Shown here one piece after another: positions 33,721 through 45,787 of a stretch of DNA of 64,000 nucleotides. The translations under genes were made by a program, and so were the position numbers. The notes under the pieces are model-generated. The model did no database searches. It was given only the letters and a program-made list of their open reading frames with translations, and had not been told where the DNA came from. Numbering within the stretch: position 1 is the stretch's first letter; every line of letters begins with the position of its first letter. This DNA comes from Nemertoderma westbladi (lineage: Eukaryota; Xenacoelomorpha; Nemertodermatida; Nemertodermatidae), in the NCBI GenBank assembly GCA_032718475.1, contig JAUCBJ010009157.1, forward strand, positions 1 through 64,000. The letters run 5' to 3'.

Positions 33721-35144
33721 CCAAATATGAAAACCGTTTTTAAATATCTTTTGTTGATCTGGAGATATTGGTGTTTAAATACAGCAGCGTCTTTGACGTT
33801 TATTAACGAATTCGATGAAAAAATTTAAGGTTTACTTGGATAAGAATTAATTAATTGTGATAATGTCAACTTATTTAACAAAATATTTGAAACATACATA
33901 TACGGTATATAATATAATTATATCAGTTCAAGAAAATACGCAGAATACATGACAATTATTGTGTCCATAATTAATTAATTATAATTAATATAAATTCGTA
34001 ATTGCGCGCCGACAGCTATGGCATATCAACCTTGTAGAAACTCGTCCCTAGCAGTGTGTGTCTGAGTGGCAGTAGAGGCCTTGTGTAAGCTTTGTTCAAT
34101 GTAGACTGACCTAAAAAATATAACAATAATAAGTTTACATATAGATTAATACAAATACTTTAAAACTTACATTACGTTAGTACAAACTAGTACAAATACT
34201 AATATTGTACTAACTGATATAGTTTCATGTTTAACGTATTTTAATATTTAATACAACAAAACTGTAATAAATTATCTTCACAAACGCTGCCCTAAGATTC
34301 TGAACTAACAAGTCGCTATCCAGAACACGGAGAAAATCATTCTAGGGACCCAATGAATTATATCGGCGATTCAACTCCTGTTTGTTTTACTTTCATAAAG
34401 ACTAAATCAGCCGTCCAGATCCGAGGGCTCTCATTGGCTGATTAATATTATTATTGAATTAATAAAACGGTTTCATGAGCAATATTATTATTCTTATGAA
34501 TAAAAACAATTGTAACTCGCGTTCTATTGAAGGGAAATTAATGATTAATAGTTCATTTAAAAGCCACTTTATTCAGGATTATTAATATATAAAAAAATCT
34601 TTATAAAACGTATGAGAAGATACTATTTAAAGTGATTGTGTATAAAATGGCCACGCAATGGGATCGCGGATGCGGTACGGGGAGAAATACGGCACGGCGA
34701 ATAGCAATTAATCTGAGGGTAGGCGGATACATATCGGCTAATAACTCGAGTTGTTTTAAATCTAATTTTATGATTCATATCTCATTAGAAAGCCAGGTAA
34801 TTCAGGATTATTAATATATTAAAAATTCTATACATCTATAAAGTATAAAACGGTAATTCCAATGTCACAATATGACAGTCGAAAATGTAAAGGGCTAGTA
34901 AAGATCCGTCAGTATATTGATAAGTTGAAAGTTACAACTTACAACTTCCAACTCCCTGTAATCCCAAGACTCGTGGTCTCCCGCTAAGCGGCGCTGATAA
35001 ACCTCTCCCACGGTTAGAACTTTCATTGTGAGTTTCTTGAACGGCCGGCCGCGGTTCCTCTTGAGTAAACCTGAGAAAATGAATTTAAATAATAAGTTAA
35101 TTAATAAGTGAAGCCTTCTTATAGTAAGTCTAGCTCCGTTGTAA
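33721..35144. other. Region between satellites and Helentron array; no firm gene
   Basis: AT-rich. Holds two diverged copies of a block with CAGGATTATTAATATAT (about 34575 and 34801), and on the minus strand a stretch with exon-like borders. No recognisable domain. Confidence 0.4.
34943..35070 (-). other. Candidate internal exon, identity unknown
   Basis: On the minus strand a TTTTCTCAG acceptor precedes 35070 and a GTAAGT donor follows 34943. The 128 bases between are open in one frame, reading LLKRNRGRPFKKLTMKVL and onward to DYRELEV, with higher GC than the surroundings. That is what a real exon looks like, but I cannot place it in a family or join it convincingly to other exons. It could be a surviving host exon next to the transposon array or captured DNA. 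Confidence 0.22.
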
Positions 35145-36606
35145 TTAGGAACCGAGAGGTTCATTACTGTAAGAATTGCTCGAGACTGGCTGGCTGATCT
35201 ACAGCCAAAACTACTCTAACGATTTTGATGAAATTTTCACAGCATCTAGATACCGCGATTATAAGGTCCCTGGTATGTTCCGCTATTTCGTCCATGAGCC
35301 GTGGGCTCGAAAAATAGACATAAACGAAAAAACGCCATAGGCGCAATGGTAAAATAACACCAATAACAGCTGGTGTCGTGATGAAAAATGGCTTATGTAA
35401 TGCATTTCTACAGAAGGCTTAGTAATAAATGGATGAGGTTGCCTGCCAAGATTATTATACTCAGTACACCCATACTGTTTGTTTAGGCCCTGCACTCTCT
35501 GTCAAAGCAAACATTTACTGGTGGTTGGTTTAGTTTGAAATCTAATATCGCCTCAGCTGAATTACTCTTCCCAATGCAATCTATGGGAATATCTCACTCT
35601 GCTAATGTAAGCTGAATGACTGTTACGTACACAGTGAGTTGGCTACGTTAATGCCAACATTATTGCAAAATGTTTTATTGTTGGATTACTCTCTGTCAGT
35701 CACCCCTTCAGAACATTGTATAGGGAATTTACTTTAGTTTACTCTACTGTGCCATTCAGCTGAATGGATTTGAGCGATTGCCAAGTTACAGAGTTGGATC
35801 ATTCTCTGACCATAGGCAAAGACATCAAATCTTTTTAAAAATATACTTTTTCCATGTTTTTTTTTCTGACCAAAAATTTCAAAAAAAATTTTTTCGTAGC
35901 CAGTACTGCCAATCGATTCGCCATCAAAAATAAAGCAAAAAATTTTTTTTGCAAAATTTTAAATTACTGTAAATTTTTGGCGAATGGGGGGGGGTCAATT
36001 TTTTTCGATCCGCTATAACTCCAGAACGCGTTGTCCAAATTCGATGGGGTTTTCATTTTTCAACTTAATTCGATGTCCTCTTTCAGCCTATCCATGTTTC
36101 GAAACCCCAAACAGCGCCGTTCAAAAATTAATTTTTTCTAGTTCTAGAATTTTACAAATTTCAAAAAAGTTGCAATATTTTATTAACGCCTTTACGGAAT
36201 TCGATAGCGTTTTCGATTTTTATATTAAACGCAATATCCTGAATCTCACTAGCCTAGTTTCGCGTCACCAATGCCAAGACTTCATACTTTTTGAGGAAAA
36301 TTTTTCTAGAATAATTTTTATTTAATTACTTTATCGCAATTTCTTATTACTGGTTGCACATGAACTGACGGAGTTTTCAATTTATTAACTAAACACAATA
36401 TCGCGCATCGCACCAGCATGGTTTCGAAATTCCAAAACGAGTTGTTCTAGAATTGAGCAACTAATAATAGATCGAATTTATTAATAATTATTGTATGAAA
36501 TATGATTGTATTTTTACATAATTATTAGTTCTATACTAATTCTCGTTGTCTCTTTTATTTAAAATAAAAAGTCGGTTCCTTATCGGGCCTCTAGGCCCGT
36601 CACTAG
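35145..36606 (+). mobile_element. Helentron-like unit 1 (type A)
   Basis: 5' end TTAGGAACCGAGAGGTTC, in which GGAACC and GGTTC form a hairpin. A CTGG/CTGA microsatellite and common blocks follow. The 3' end is TCGGTTCCTTA, then the hairpin CGGGCC-TCTA-GGCCCG, then TCACTAG followed by T. The 3' arm TCGGTTCCT is complementary to the 5' arm AGGAACCGA. Short asymmetric inverted repeats, a 5' microsatellite, a 3' hairpin and a flanking T on each side are Helentron/Helitron2 features. The stem is intact although its loop differs (TCTA instead of GCTA). No Rep/helicase ORF. Confidence 0.72.
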
Positions 36607-36609
36607 TTA

Positions 36610-38082
36610 TTAGGAACCGAGAGGTTCATTACTGTAAGAATTGCTTGGCTGGCTGACTGACTGACTGACTGACTGACTGACTGATCTACAGCCAAAACTA
36701 CTCTAACGATTTTGATGAAATTTTCACAGCGGCTAGATACCGCGATTCTAAGGTCCCTGGTATGTTCCGCTATTTCGTCCATGAGCCGTGGGCTCGAAAA
36801 ATAAACATAAACGAAAAAACGCCATTAGCGCAATGGTAAAATAACACCAATAACAGCTGGTGTCGCGATGAAAAATGGCTTATGTAATGGATTTCTACAC
36901 AAGGCTTAGTATAAATCGATGAGGTTGCCAAGATTATTGTACTTAGTACACCCATACTGTTTGTTTAGGCCCTGTCAAAGCAAATATAAACTGGTTGGTT
37001 TATTTTGAAATCTATTATTGCCTCAGCTGAATAACTCTTCCCAATGCATTCTAGTTGAGTATCCAAGTTTCTCCCTCTGCTAATGTAAGCTGAATGACTT
37101 AAGTACACAGTGTGTTGGCTACATTAATGCCAACATTATTGCAAAATGTTTTATTGTTGAATTACTCTCTGTCAGTCTCCCCTTCAGAACATTGTATAGG
37201 GAATTTCCTTTAGTTTACTCTACTGTGCCATTCAGCTGAATGGATTTGAGCGATTGCCAAGTTACAGAGTTGGATCATTCTCTGACTTTAAAAATATACT
37301 TTTTCCATGTTTTTTTTTCTGACCAAAAATTTCAAAAAAAAAATTTCGTAGCCAGTACTCCCAATCGATTCGCCATCAAAAATAACGCAAAAATTTTTTT
37401 TGCAAAATTTTAAATTACTGTAAATTTTTGGCGACTGGGGGGGGTAAATTTTTTTTCGATCCGCTATAACTCCGGAATGCTTTGTCCAAATTCGATGGGG
37501 TTTTCATTTTTCAACTTAATTTGATGTCCTCTTTCAGCCTATCCATGTTTCCAAACCCCAAACAGCGCCGTTCAAAAATTAATTTTTTCCAGTTCTAGAA
37601 TTTTACAAATTTCAAAAAAGTTGCAGTATTTTATTAACCCCTTTACGGAATTCGATAGCGTTTTCGATTTTTATATTAAACGCAATATCCTGAATCTCAC
37701 TAGCCTAGTTTCGCGTCACCAACGCCAAGACTTCATACTTTTTGAGGAAAATTTTTCTAGAATAATTTTTATTTAATTACATTTATCGCGATTTCTTATT
37801 ACTGGTTGCACATGAATTGATGGAGTTTTCGATTTATTAACTAAACACGATATCGCGCATCGCACCAGCGTGGTTTCGAAATTCCAAAACGAGGTCTTCA
37901 CTAGTTGCAGGTCGATTTTATTCTAGAATTGAGCAACTAATAATAGATCGAATTTATTAATAATTATTGTATGAAATATGATTGTATTTTTACATAATTA
38001 TTAGTTCTATACTAATTCTCGTTGTCTCTTTTATTTAAAATAAAAAGTCGGTTCCTTATCGGGCCGCTAGGCCCGTCACTAG
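36610..38082 (+). mobile_element. Helentron-like unit 2 (type A)
   Basis: Same termini and internal order as unit 1, with a longer (CTGA)n microsatellite near 36650-36690. Its 3' CTAG abuts unit 3 directly. Confidence 0.72.
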
Positions 38083-38929
38083 TTAGGAACCGAGAGGTTC
38101 ATTACTGTAAGAATTGCTCGAGACTGGCTGGCTGACTGACTGACTGATCTACAGCCAAAACTACTCTAACGATTTTGATGAAATTTTCACAGCGGCTAGA
38201 TACCGCGATTCTAAGGTCCCTGGTATGTTCCGCTATTTCGTCCATGAGCCGTGGGCTCGAAAAATAGACATAAACGAAAAAACGCCATAGGCGCAATGAT
38301 AAAAACACCAGCTGGCACTCATGAAAAATGGATAGAGATGGCCTAGTAATGCTATTCTATAGGAATGGCCACCTAACAAGGAAATGCTTTCTCTGCCAAG
38401 TATTATCCTCACTCTACAACTCAGACAGTAAGCAAACAAAAGCCGTGGGATTCTAATGTATTACATCATAAGCTGATTGCTCTCCCAATAGCCCTCACAC
38501 ACTCACTGAATCGAATGAAATCGAATATCTATTAGCTTAATGCGAATAGCTGGTAAGCTGAATGCCATTTTAGTTATTGTGTACTGTTGATTGCAGAGTT
38601 GTCTGCTATGTTGTATGTATTTAATTAAAATAATTTTCGTAGAGGGAAGTTAATTTGGGATTACTCTCTATCAGATGTAAGCAAAGCTGTTCAATGGGGT
38701 GGGTCATGGGACCCAAATATAGTTATAGTACATTATGCATGGCAAACATTAATAAAATCATTCAGTCAACCTGAAGGGTATTTGCTTTAGTTAACTACTG
38801 TGTGTGAAAAGCGAATTTATAATGTTACCCATACTTCAGGTAAATTAATTTTTAGATATTTTGTACTGTAGGCAAGGATTTCTGTTATAATTAAAATGCA
38901 AGACAGGGGCTTGTTTCGATATAATATGT

Positions 38930-39130
38930 AGTTGCGCCCTTCGAGCAGCACGTGAGTTAATCAAATATTAGACACTATTTTTGACTTTGTCCCTTCGAGC
39001 AGCACGTGAGTTTTGCTCTGACCCTTGATATATGATGTTGCGCCCTTCGAGCAGCACGTGAGTTACATCAAATAATAGACACACTGTTTGACTTTGTCCC
39101 TTTGAGCAGCACGTGAGTTTGGCTTTGACC
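38930..39130. repeat. Direct repeats with CACGTG, about 107-bp dimer
   Basis: CCCTTCGAGCAGCACGTGAG occurs four times (about 38938, 38991, 39045, 39098, the last with one change), separated alternately by two different spacers of about 32 bases. The same arrangement is found at 59046-59285. Confidence 0.85.
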
Positions 39131-39148
39131 CTTCCAACAGCGTGTGTC

Positions 39149-40110
39149 AATCGAGCCGAATCATACCGATCGAGCCGAATAGAACCAATCGAGGAGATCA
39201 CGCCGAGTCGAGCCCAATCGAGCCGAGTCAAGCCGAAAGGAGCCGAGTTGAGCCCAATCAAGCCTAGTCGAGCCAGACTGAGACGAGGCAAGCCCAATCG
39301 AGTCGAGTCGAGCCCAATAGAGCCGAGTCGAGCCCAATCAATCCTAGTTGAGCGTAATTGAGCCGGACCGAGCCAAGTCGAGCCCAATCGAGCCAGACTG
39401 AGCCAAGTTGAGCTAAATCAAGCAGAGTCAAGCCCAATCAATCCCAATCGAGCCGAGTCGAGCGGATTGAGCCGAATCGAGCCCAATTGAGCCAAGTCGA
39501 GCCAGTTCGAGCCGAGTCGAACCCAATCGAGCCGATTGAGCCGAATCGAGCTGAGTCGACTCAGACCGAGCCGAGCCGAGCCCAATCGAGCCGAGTCGAG
39601 CCGTGTCACGCCAAATTGAGCCGGACTGAGTCGAATCGAGCCAAATCAAGCCGAGTCGAGCCCAATCGAGCCGAGTCGAGCCGGACGGAGCCGAGTTGAG
39701 CCCAATCAAGCCCAGTCGAGCCAGACTGAGCCGAGTCAAGCCCAATCAAATCGAGTCGAGCCCAATAGAGCTGAGTCGAGCCCAATCAAGCCTAGTCGAG
39801 CCCAATTGAGCCGGACTGATCCCAGTCGAGCCCAATCGAGCTGGACTGAGCCAATTTGAGCCAAATCGAGCTGAGTGAAGCCCAATCAATCCCAATCGAG
39901 CCAATTCGCTCCCAATCGAGCCGAGTCAAGCCCAATCGAGCCGAGTCATGCCCAATTGTGCCAAGTCGAGCCAGACCGAGCCGAGTCGAACCCAATCAAG
40001 CCGATTGAGCCGAATCGAGCTGTGTCAAGTCTAGCCCAATCAAGCCGCTTCGAGCCCAATCAAGCCAAGTCGAACTGAATCGAGCCCAATCGTACCAGAC
40101 CGAGCCGAGC
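39149..40110. repeat. Degenerate GAGCC satellite
   Basis: About 960 bases of GAGCC-based 5-mers and 10-mers, mostly alternating TCGAGCCCAA and TCGAGCCGAG with many substitutions. ORFs on either strand are repeat artefacts. It ends in the same CGAGCCGAGCTCGTTGTCTC junction as the homogeneous array in unit 8. Confidence 0.92.
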
Positions 40111-40174
40111 TCGTTGTCTCTTTTATTTGAAATAAAAAGTCGGTTCCTTATCGGGCCGCTAGGCCCGTCACTAG

Positions 40175-40287
40175 TATGGGATTATAATAAATAAATTACC
40201 TTTCTTTTAATCGTCCCCGATCCCGAAACACTTTAATATATTTGATTGCGAACGGCCATTAATTATGGTAATGCGACGTCTCGATAA
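40175..40287. other. Unique 113-bp spacer between units 3 and 4
   Basis: Not shared with any other unit, so either original host DNA or a captured piece. The minus strand holds a possible splice donor (AAAG|GTAATT at 40200), but the reading frames upstream are short. Confidence 0.4.
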
Positions 40288-41788
40288 TTAGGAACCGAGA
40301 GGTTCATTACTGTAAGAATTGCTCGAGACTGGCTGGCTGACTGACTGACTGATTGACTGACTGACTGACTGACTAATCTCTAGCCAAAACCACTCTAACG
40401 ATTTTGATGAAATTTTCACAGCGGCTAGATACCGCGATTCTAAGGTCCCTGGTATGTTCCGCTATTTCGTCCATGAGCCGTGGGTTCGAAAAATAGACAT
40501 AAACGAAAAAACGCCATAGGCGCAATGGTAAAATAACACCAATGACAGCTGGTGTCCTCATGAAAAATGGCTTATGTAATGCATTTCTACACAAGGCTTA
40601 GTATAAATCGATGAGGTTGCCAAGATTATTGTACTCAGTACACCCATACTGTTTGTTTAGGCCCTAGGACACTCTGTCAAAGCAAATATTAACTGGTTGG
40701 TTTAGTTAATCGCCTCAGCTGAATTACTCTTCCCAATGCATTCTATGCGAATATCTCCCTCTGCTAATGTAAGCTGAATGACTTTAGTACACAGTGTGTT
40801 GGCTACATTAATGCCAACATTATTGCAAAATGTTTTATTGTTGGATTACTCTCTGTCAGTCTCCCCTTCAGAACATTGTATAGGGAAATTAATTTAGTTT
40901 ACTCTACTGTGCCATTCAGCTGAATGGATTTGAGCGATTGCCAAGTACAGAGTTGGATCATTCTCTGACCATAGGCAAAGACATAAAATCTTTTTAAGAA
41001 TATACTTTTTCCATGTTTTTTTTTCTGACCAAAAATTTCAAAAAAAATTTTTCGTAGCCAGTACTGCCAATCGATTCGCCATCAAAAATAACGCAAAAAA
41101 TTTTTTTTGCAAAATTTTAAATTACTGTAAATTTTTGGCGACTGGGGGGGGGGTCAATTTTTTCGATCCGCTATAACTCCGGAACGCTTTGTCCAAATTC
41201 GATGGGGTTTTCATTTTTCAACTTAATTCGATGTCCTCTTTCAGCCTATCCATGTTTCGAAACCCCAAACAGCGCCGTTCAAAAATTATTTTTTTCTAGT
41301 TCTAGAATTTTACAAATTTCAAAAAAGTTGCAGTATTTTATTAACGCCTTTACGGAATTCGATAGCGTTTTCGATTTTTATATTAAACGCAATATCCTGA
41401 ATCTCACTAGCCTAGTTTCGCGTCACCAATGCCAAGATTTCATACTTTTGAGGAAACTTTTTCTAGAATAATTTTTATTTAATTACATTTATCGCGATTT
41501 CTTATTACTGATTGCACATGAATTGATGGAGTTTTCAATTTATTAACTAAACACGATATCGCGCATCGCACCAGCGTGGTTTCGAAATTCCAAAACGAGG
41601 TCTTCACTAGTTGCAGGTCGATTTTGTTCTAGAATTGAGCAACTAATAATGGATCGAATTTATTAATAATTATTGTATGAAATATGATTGTATTTTTAGA
41701 TAATTATTAGTTCTATACTAATTCTCGTTGTCTCTTTTATTTAAAATAAAAAGTCGGTTCCTTATCGGGCCGCTAGGCCCGTCACTAG
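40288..41788 (+). mobile_element. Helentron-like unit 4 (type A)
   Basis: Full set of type A termini and internal blocks, 1501 bp, preceded by A and followed at once by a type B unit. Confidence 0.72.
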
Positions 41789-42873
41789 TTAGCAAGTCGT
41801 TAGACTTGATTACTGTAAGAATTGTTTGCTGATTGATTGATTGACTGGCTGACTGACCTACAGCCAAAACTACTCTAACGATTTTGATGAAATTTTCACA
41901 GCAGCTAGATACCGCGATTCTAAGGTCCCTGGCATGATCGGCTACTCCGTCCATAGCCTCTGGGCTTGAAAAATAGAGATAAACGAAAAAACACCATAGG
42001 CGCTATGGTAAAACAACACCAATGACAGCTGGTGTCCTGATGAAAAATGGCTTATGTAATGCATTTCTACACAAAATGTTAGTAATAAATCGATGAGGTT
42101 GCCAAGATTATTGTACTTAGTACACCCATACTGTTTGTTTAGGCCCTACCAACCACTCTCTGCAAAGCAAACATCAACTGGTTGGTTTGCTATTCTATAG
42201 GGAGCCACCTAACAAGGAAGTACATACAGTGCCAACTTTATAATCATTCACTGGGTTAGCCGGCTATTACAGCCTCAGCTGAATAACTCTTCCCAATGCT
42301 TTCTATGGCGATCTACAAGGTTACTCTCTCTTCTATGTTAATTGACGTGTAAGCTGATTGACTGTTAGTTACACAGTGTGTTGGGTACTATTGGATTGCA
42401 CTGTATTTATAATAATAATTGTTTTATTTTTAAATCTTTCGGCCAACATTAATTCTGTGGAGGCAGTATGCTTATAAGGTGGAATGTTTACTCAGCCTCA
42501 TACTGATACTGTGTAAGGCTAACACTAACATTATAGTTTGAAATATATATATCACTGCTTATTATCTGTATCAGGATACACACTGTGGCATTCTAAATGT
42601 TTTATACTGTAGGTGATTGACATTGTGCAAGCTGAATGACTGTTAGTTCTTTCAGACCATAGCCAAACATTGTTGAGGGAATTTAGTTTAGTTCACTCTA
42701 CTGTGCCATTCAACTGAATGAATTTGAGCAATTGCCAAATTACAGAGTGGGATCTCTCTCTGACCATAGGTAAATAGCCCTTCCATTCTGACCATAGGTA
42801 AACATTGTTGAGGGAATTTATATTTGATTGATGACTTCCGACTTGCTTAACGGCGTCTTGACGCCGTCTCTAG
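41789..42873 (+). mobile_element. Helentron-like unit 5 (type B)
   Basis: Starts TTAGCAAGTCGTTAGACTTG: the 5' arm (GCAAGTC) differs from type A but again has a local inverted partner (GACTTG). The 3' end has CGACTTGCTTA, then the hairpin ACGGCGTC-TT-GACGCCGT, then CTCTAG followed by T. The 3' arm is complementary to this type's own 5' arm. After the first 20 or so bases the 5' third resembles type A; the 3' half is different. 1085 bp. Confidence 0.72.
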
Positions 42874-43958
42874 TTAGCAAGTCGTTAGACTTGATTACTG
42901 TAAGAATTGTTTGCTGATTGATTGATTGACTGGCTGACTGACCTACAGCCAAAACTACTCTAACGATTTTGATGAAATTTTCACAGCAGCTAGATACCGC
43001 GATTCTAAGGTCCCTGGCATGATCGGCTACTCCGTCCATAGCCTCTGGGCTTGAAAAATAGAGATAAACGAAAAAACACCATAGGCGCTATGGTAAAACA
43101 ACACCAATGACAGCTGGTGTCCTGATGAAAAATGGCTTATGTAATGCATTTCTACACAAAATGTTAGTAATAAATCGATGAGGTTGCCAAGATTATTGTA
43201 CTTAGTACACCCATACTGTTTGTTTAGGCCCTACCAACCACTCTCTGCAAAGCAAACATCAACTGGTTGGTTTGCTATTCTATAGGGAACCACCTAACAA
43301 GGAAGTACATACAGTGCCAACTTTATAATCATTCACTGGGTTAGCCGGCTATTACAGCCTCAGCTGAATAACTCTTCCCAATGCTTTCTATGGCGATCTA
43401 CAAGGTTACTCTCTCTTCTATGTTAATTGACGTGTAAGCTGATTGACTGTTAGTTACACAGTGTGTTGGGTACTATTGGATTGCACTGTATTTATAATAA
43501 TAATTGTTTTATTTTTAAATCTTTCGGCCAACATTAATTCTGTGGAGGCAGTATGCTTATAAGGTGGAATGTTTACTCAGCCTCATACTGATACTGTGTA
43601 AGGCTAACACTAACATTATAGTTTGAAATATATATATCACTGCTTATTATCTGTATCAGGATACACACTGTGGCATTCTAAATGTTTTATACTGTAGGTG
43701 ATTGACATTGTGCAAGCTGAATGACTGTTAGTTCTTTCAGACCATAGCCAAACATTGTTGAGGGAATTTAGTTTAGTTCACTCTACTGTGCCATTCAACT
43801 GAATGAATTTGAGCAATTGCCAAATTACAGAGTGGGATCTCTCTCTGACCATAGGTAAATAGCCCTTCCATTCTGACCATAGGTAAACATTGTTGAGGGA
43901 ATTTATATTTGATTGATGACTTCCGACTTGCTTAACGGCGTCTTGACGCCGTCTCTAG
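42874..43958 (+). mobile_element. Helentron-like unit 6 (type B, near-identical to unit 5)
   Basis: Exactly the same length (1085 bp) as unit 5 and, by eye, one base different (A at about 43296 where unit 5 has G at about 42211). A very recent tandem copy. Confidence 0.75.
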
Positions 43959-45564
43959 TTAGGAACCGAGAGGTTCATTACTGTAAGAATTGTTGGCTGA
44001 TTGACTGGCTGACTGGCTGGCTAATCTACAGCCAAAACTACTCTAACGATTTTGATGAAATTTTCACAGTGGCTAGATACCGCGATTCTAAGGTCCCTGG
44101 TATGTTCCGCTATTTCGTCCATGAGCCTTGGGCTCGAAAAATAGACATAAACGAAAAAACGCCATAGGTGCAATGGTAAAATAACACCAATGACAGCTGG
44201 TGTCCTGATGAAAAATGGCTTATGTAATGCATTTCTACACAAGGCTTAGTAATAAATCGATGAGGTTGCCAAGATTATTATACTCAGTACACCCATACTG
44301 TTTGTATAGGCCACCACTCTCTGTCAAAGCAAACATTATTAACTGGTTGGTTTAGTTTGTGGTTCTACACAGGCTTAGTATAAATCGATGAGGCTTCCAA
44401 CTGGTTGGTTTAGTTTGCAATCTATTACCGCCTCAGCTGAATAACTCTTCCCCCTGCTGAATGACTATGACTGTGGAGGCTGTATGCTTATAAGGTGGAA
44501 TGTTTACTCAGCCTCATACTGATACTCTGTAAGGCTAAGACTAACATTATAGTTTGAAATATAAAAATCACTTCTTGGCTACATTAATGCCAACATTATT
44601 GCAAAGTGTTTTATTGTTGGATTACTCTCTGTCAGTCTCCCCTTCAGAACATTGTATTGGGAATTTACTTTAGTTTACTCTACTGTGCCATTCAGCTGAA
44701 TGGATTTGAGCGATTGCCAAGTTACAGAGTTGGATCATTCTCTGACCATATGCAAAGACATGAAATCTTTTTAAAAATATACTTTTTCCATGTTTTTTTT
44801 TCTGACCTAAAATTTCAAAAAAAAATTTTTCGTAGCCAGTACTGCCAATCGATTCGCCATCAAAAATAACGCAAAAAAATTTTTTTGCAAAATTTTAAAT
44901 TACTGTAAATTTTTGGCGACTGGGGGGGGTCAATTTTTTTCGATCCGCTATAACTCCAGAACGCGTTGTCCAAATTCGATGGGGTTTTCATTTTTCAACT
45001 TAATTCGATGTCCTCTTTCAGCCTATCCATGTTTCGAAACCCCAAACAGCGCCGTTCAAAAATTAATTTTTTCTAGTTCTAGAATTTTACAAATTTCAAA
45101 AAAGTTGCAGTATTTTATTAACGCCTTTACGGAATTCGATAGCGTTTTCGATTTTTATATTAAACGCAATATCCTGAATCTCACTAGCCTAGTTTCGCGT
45201 CACCAATGCCAAGACTTCATACTTTTTGAGAAAATTTTTCTAGAATAATTTTTATTTAATTACTTCATCGCGATTTCTTATTACTGGTTGGACATGAACT
45301 GATGGAGTTTTCAATTTATTAACTAAACACGATATCGCGCATCGCACCAGCGTGGTTTCGAAATTCCAAAACGAGGTCTTCACTAGTTGCAGGTCGATTT
45401 TGTTCTAGAATTGAGCAACTAATAATAGATCAAATTTATTAATAATTATTGTATGAAATATGATTGTATTTTTACATAATTATTAGTTCTATACTAATTC
45501 TCGTTGTCTCTTTTATTTAAAATAAAAAGTCGGTTCCTTATCGGGCCGCTAGGCCCGTCACTAG
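43959..45564 (+). mobile_element. Helentron-like unit 7 (type A)
   Basis: Type A termini. The middle (about 44470-44570) shares a GTGGAGGC...ATGCTTATAAGG block with the type B units, so the unit is mosaic. A 12-base spacer separates it from unit 8. Confidence 0.72.
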
Positions 45565-45576
45565 TAAAGCAGATAA

Positions 45577-45787
45577 TTAGGAACCGAGAGGTTCATTACT
45601 GTAAGAATTGCTCGAGACTGGCTGGCTGGCTGACTGATCTACAGCCAAAACTACTCTAACGATTTTGATGAAATTTTCACAGCGGCTAGATACCGCGATT
45701 CTAAGGTCCCTGGTATGTTCCGCTATTTCGTCCATGAGCCGTGGGCTCGAAAAATAGACATAAACGAAAAAACGCCATAGGCGCAAT
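45577..45787 (+). mobile_element. Helentron-like unit 8 (type A), 5' fragment split by BEL insertion
   Basis: The first 211 bases of a type A unit up to GGCGCAAT, where the BEL element begins. The remainder resumes at 58418 after a repeated GCAAT. Confidence 0.8.
45783..45787. repeat. Target-site duplication (left) of BEL copy 2
   Basis: GCAAT, repeated at 58418-58422. Joining across it restores the uninterrupted sequence seen in unit 3 at 38290-38330. Confidence 0.9.

Larger units (their letters stand above)
38083..40174 (+). mobile_element. Helentron-like unit 3 (type A, carries degenerate GAGCC satellite)
   Basis: A type A 5' end and 3' hairpin enclose a different centre. After the shared 5' block come a unique stretch, CACGTG-containing repeats and a degenerate GAGCC array. 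At 38290-38330 it preserves, uninterrupted, the sequence into which the BEL element inserted in unit 8. Confidence 0.72.
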
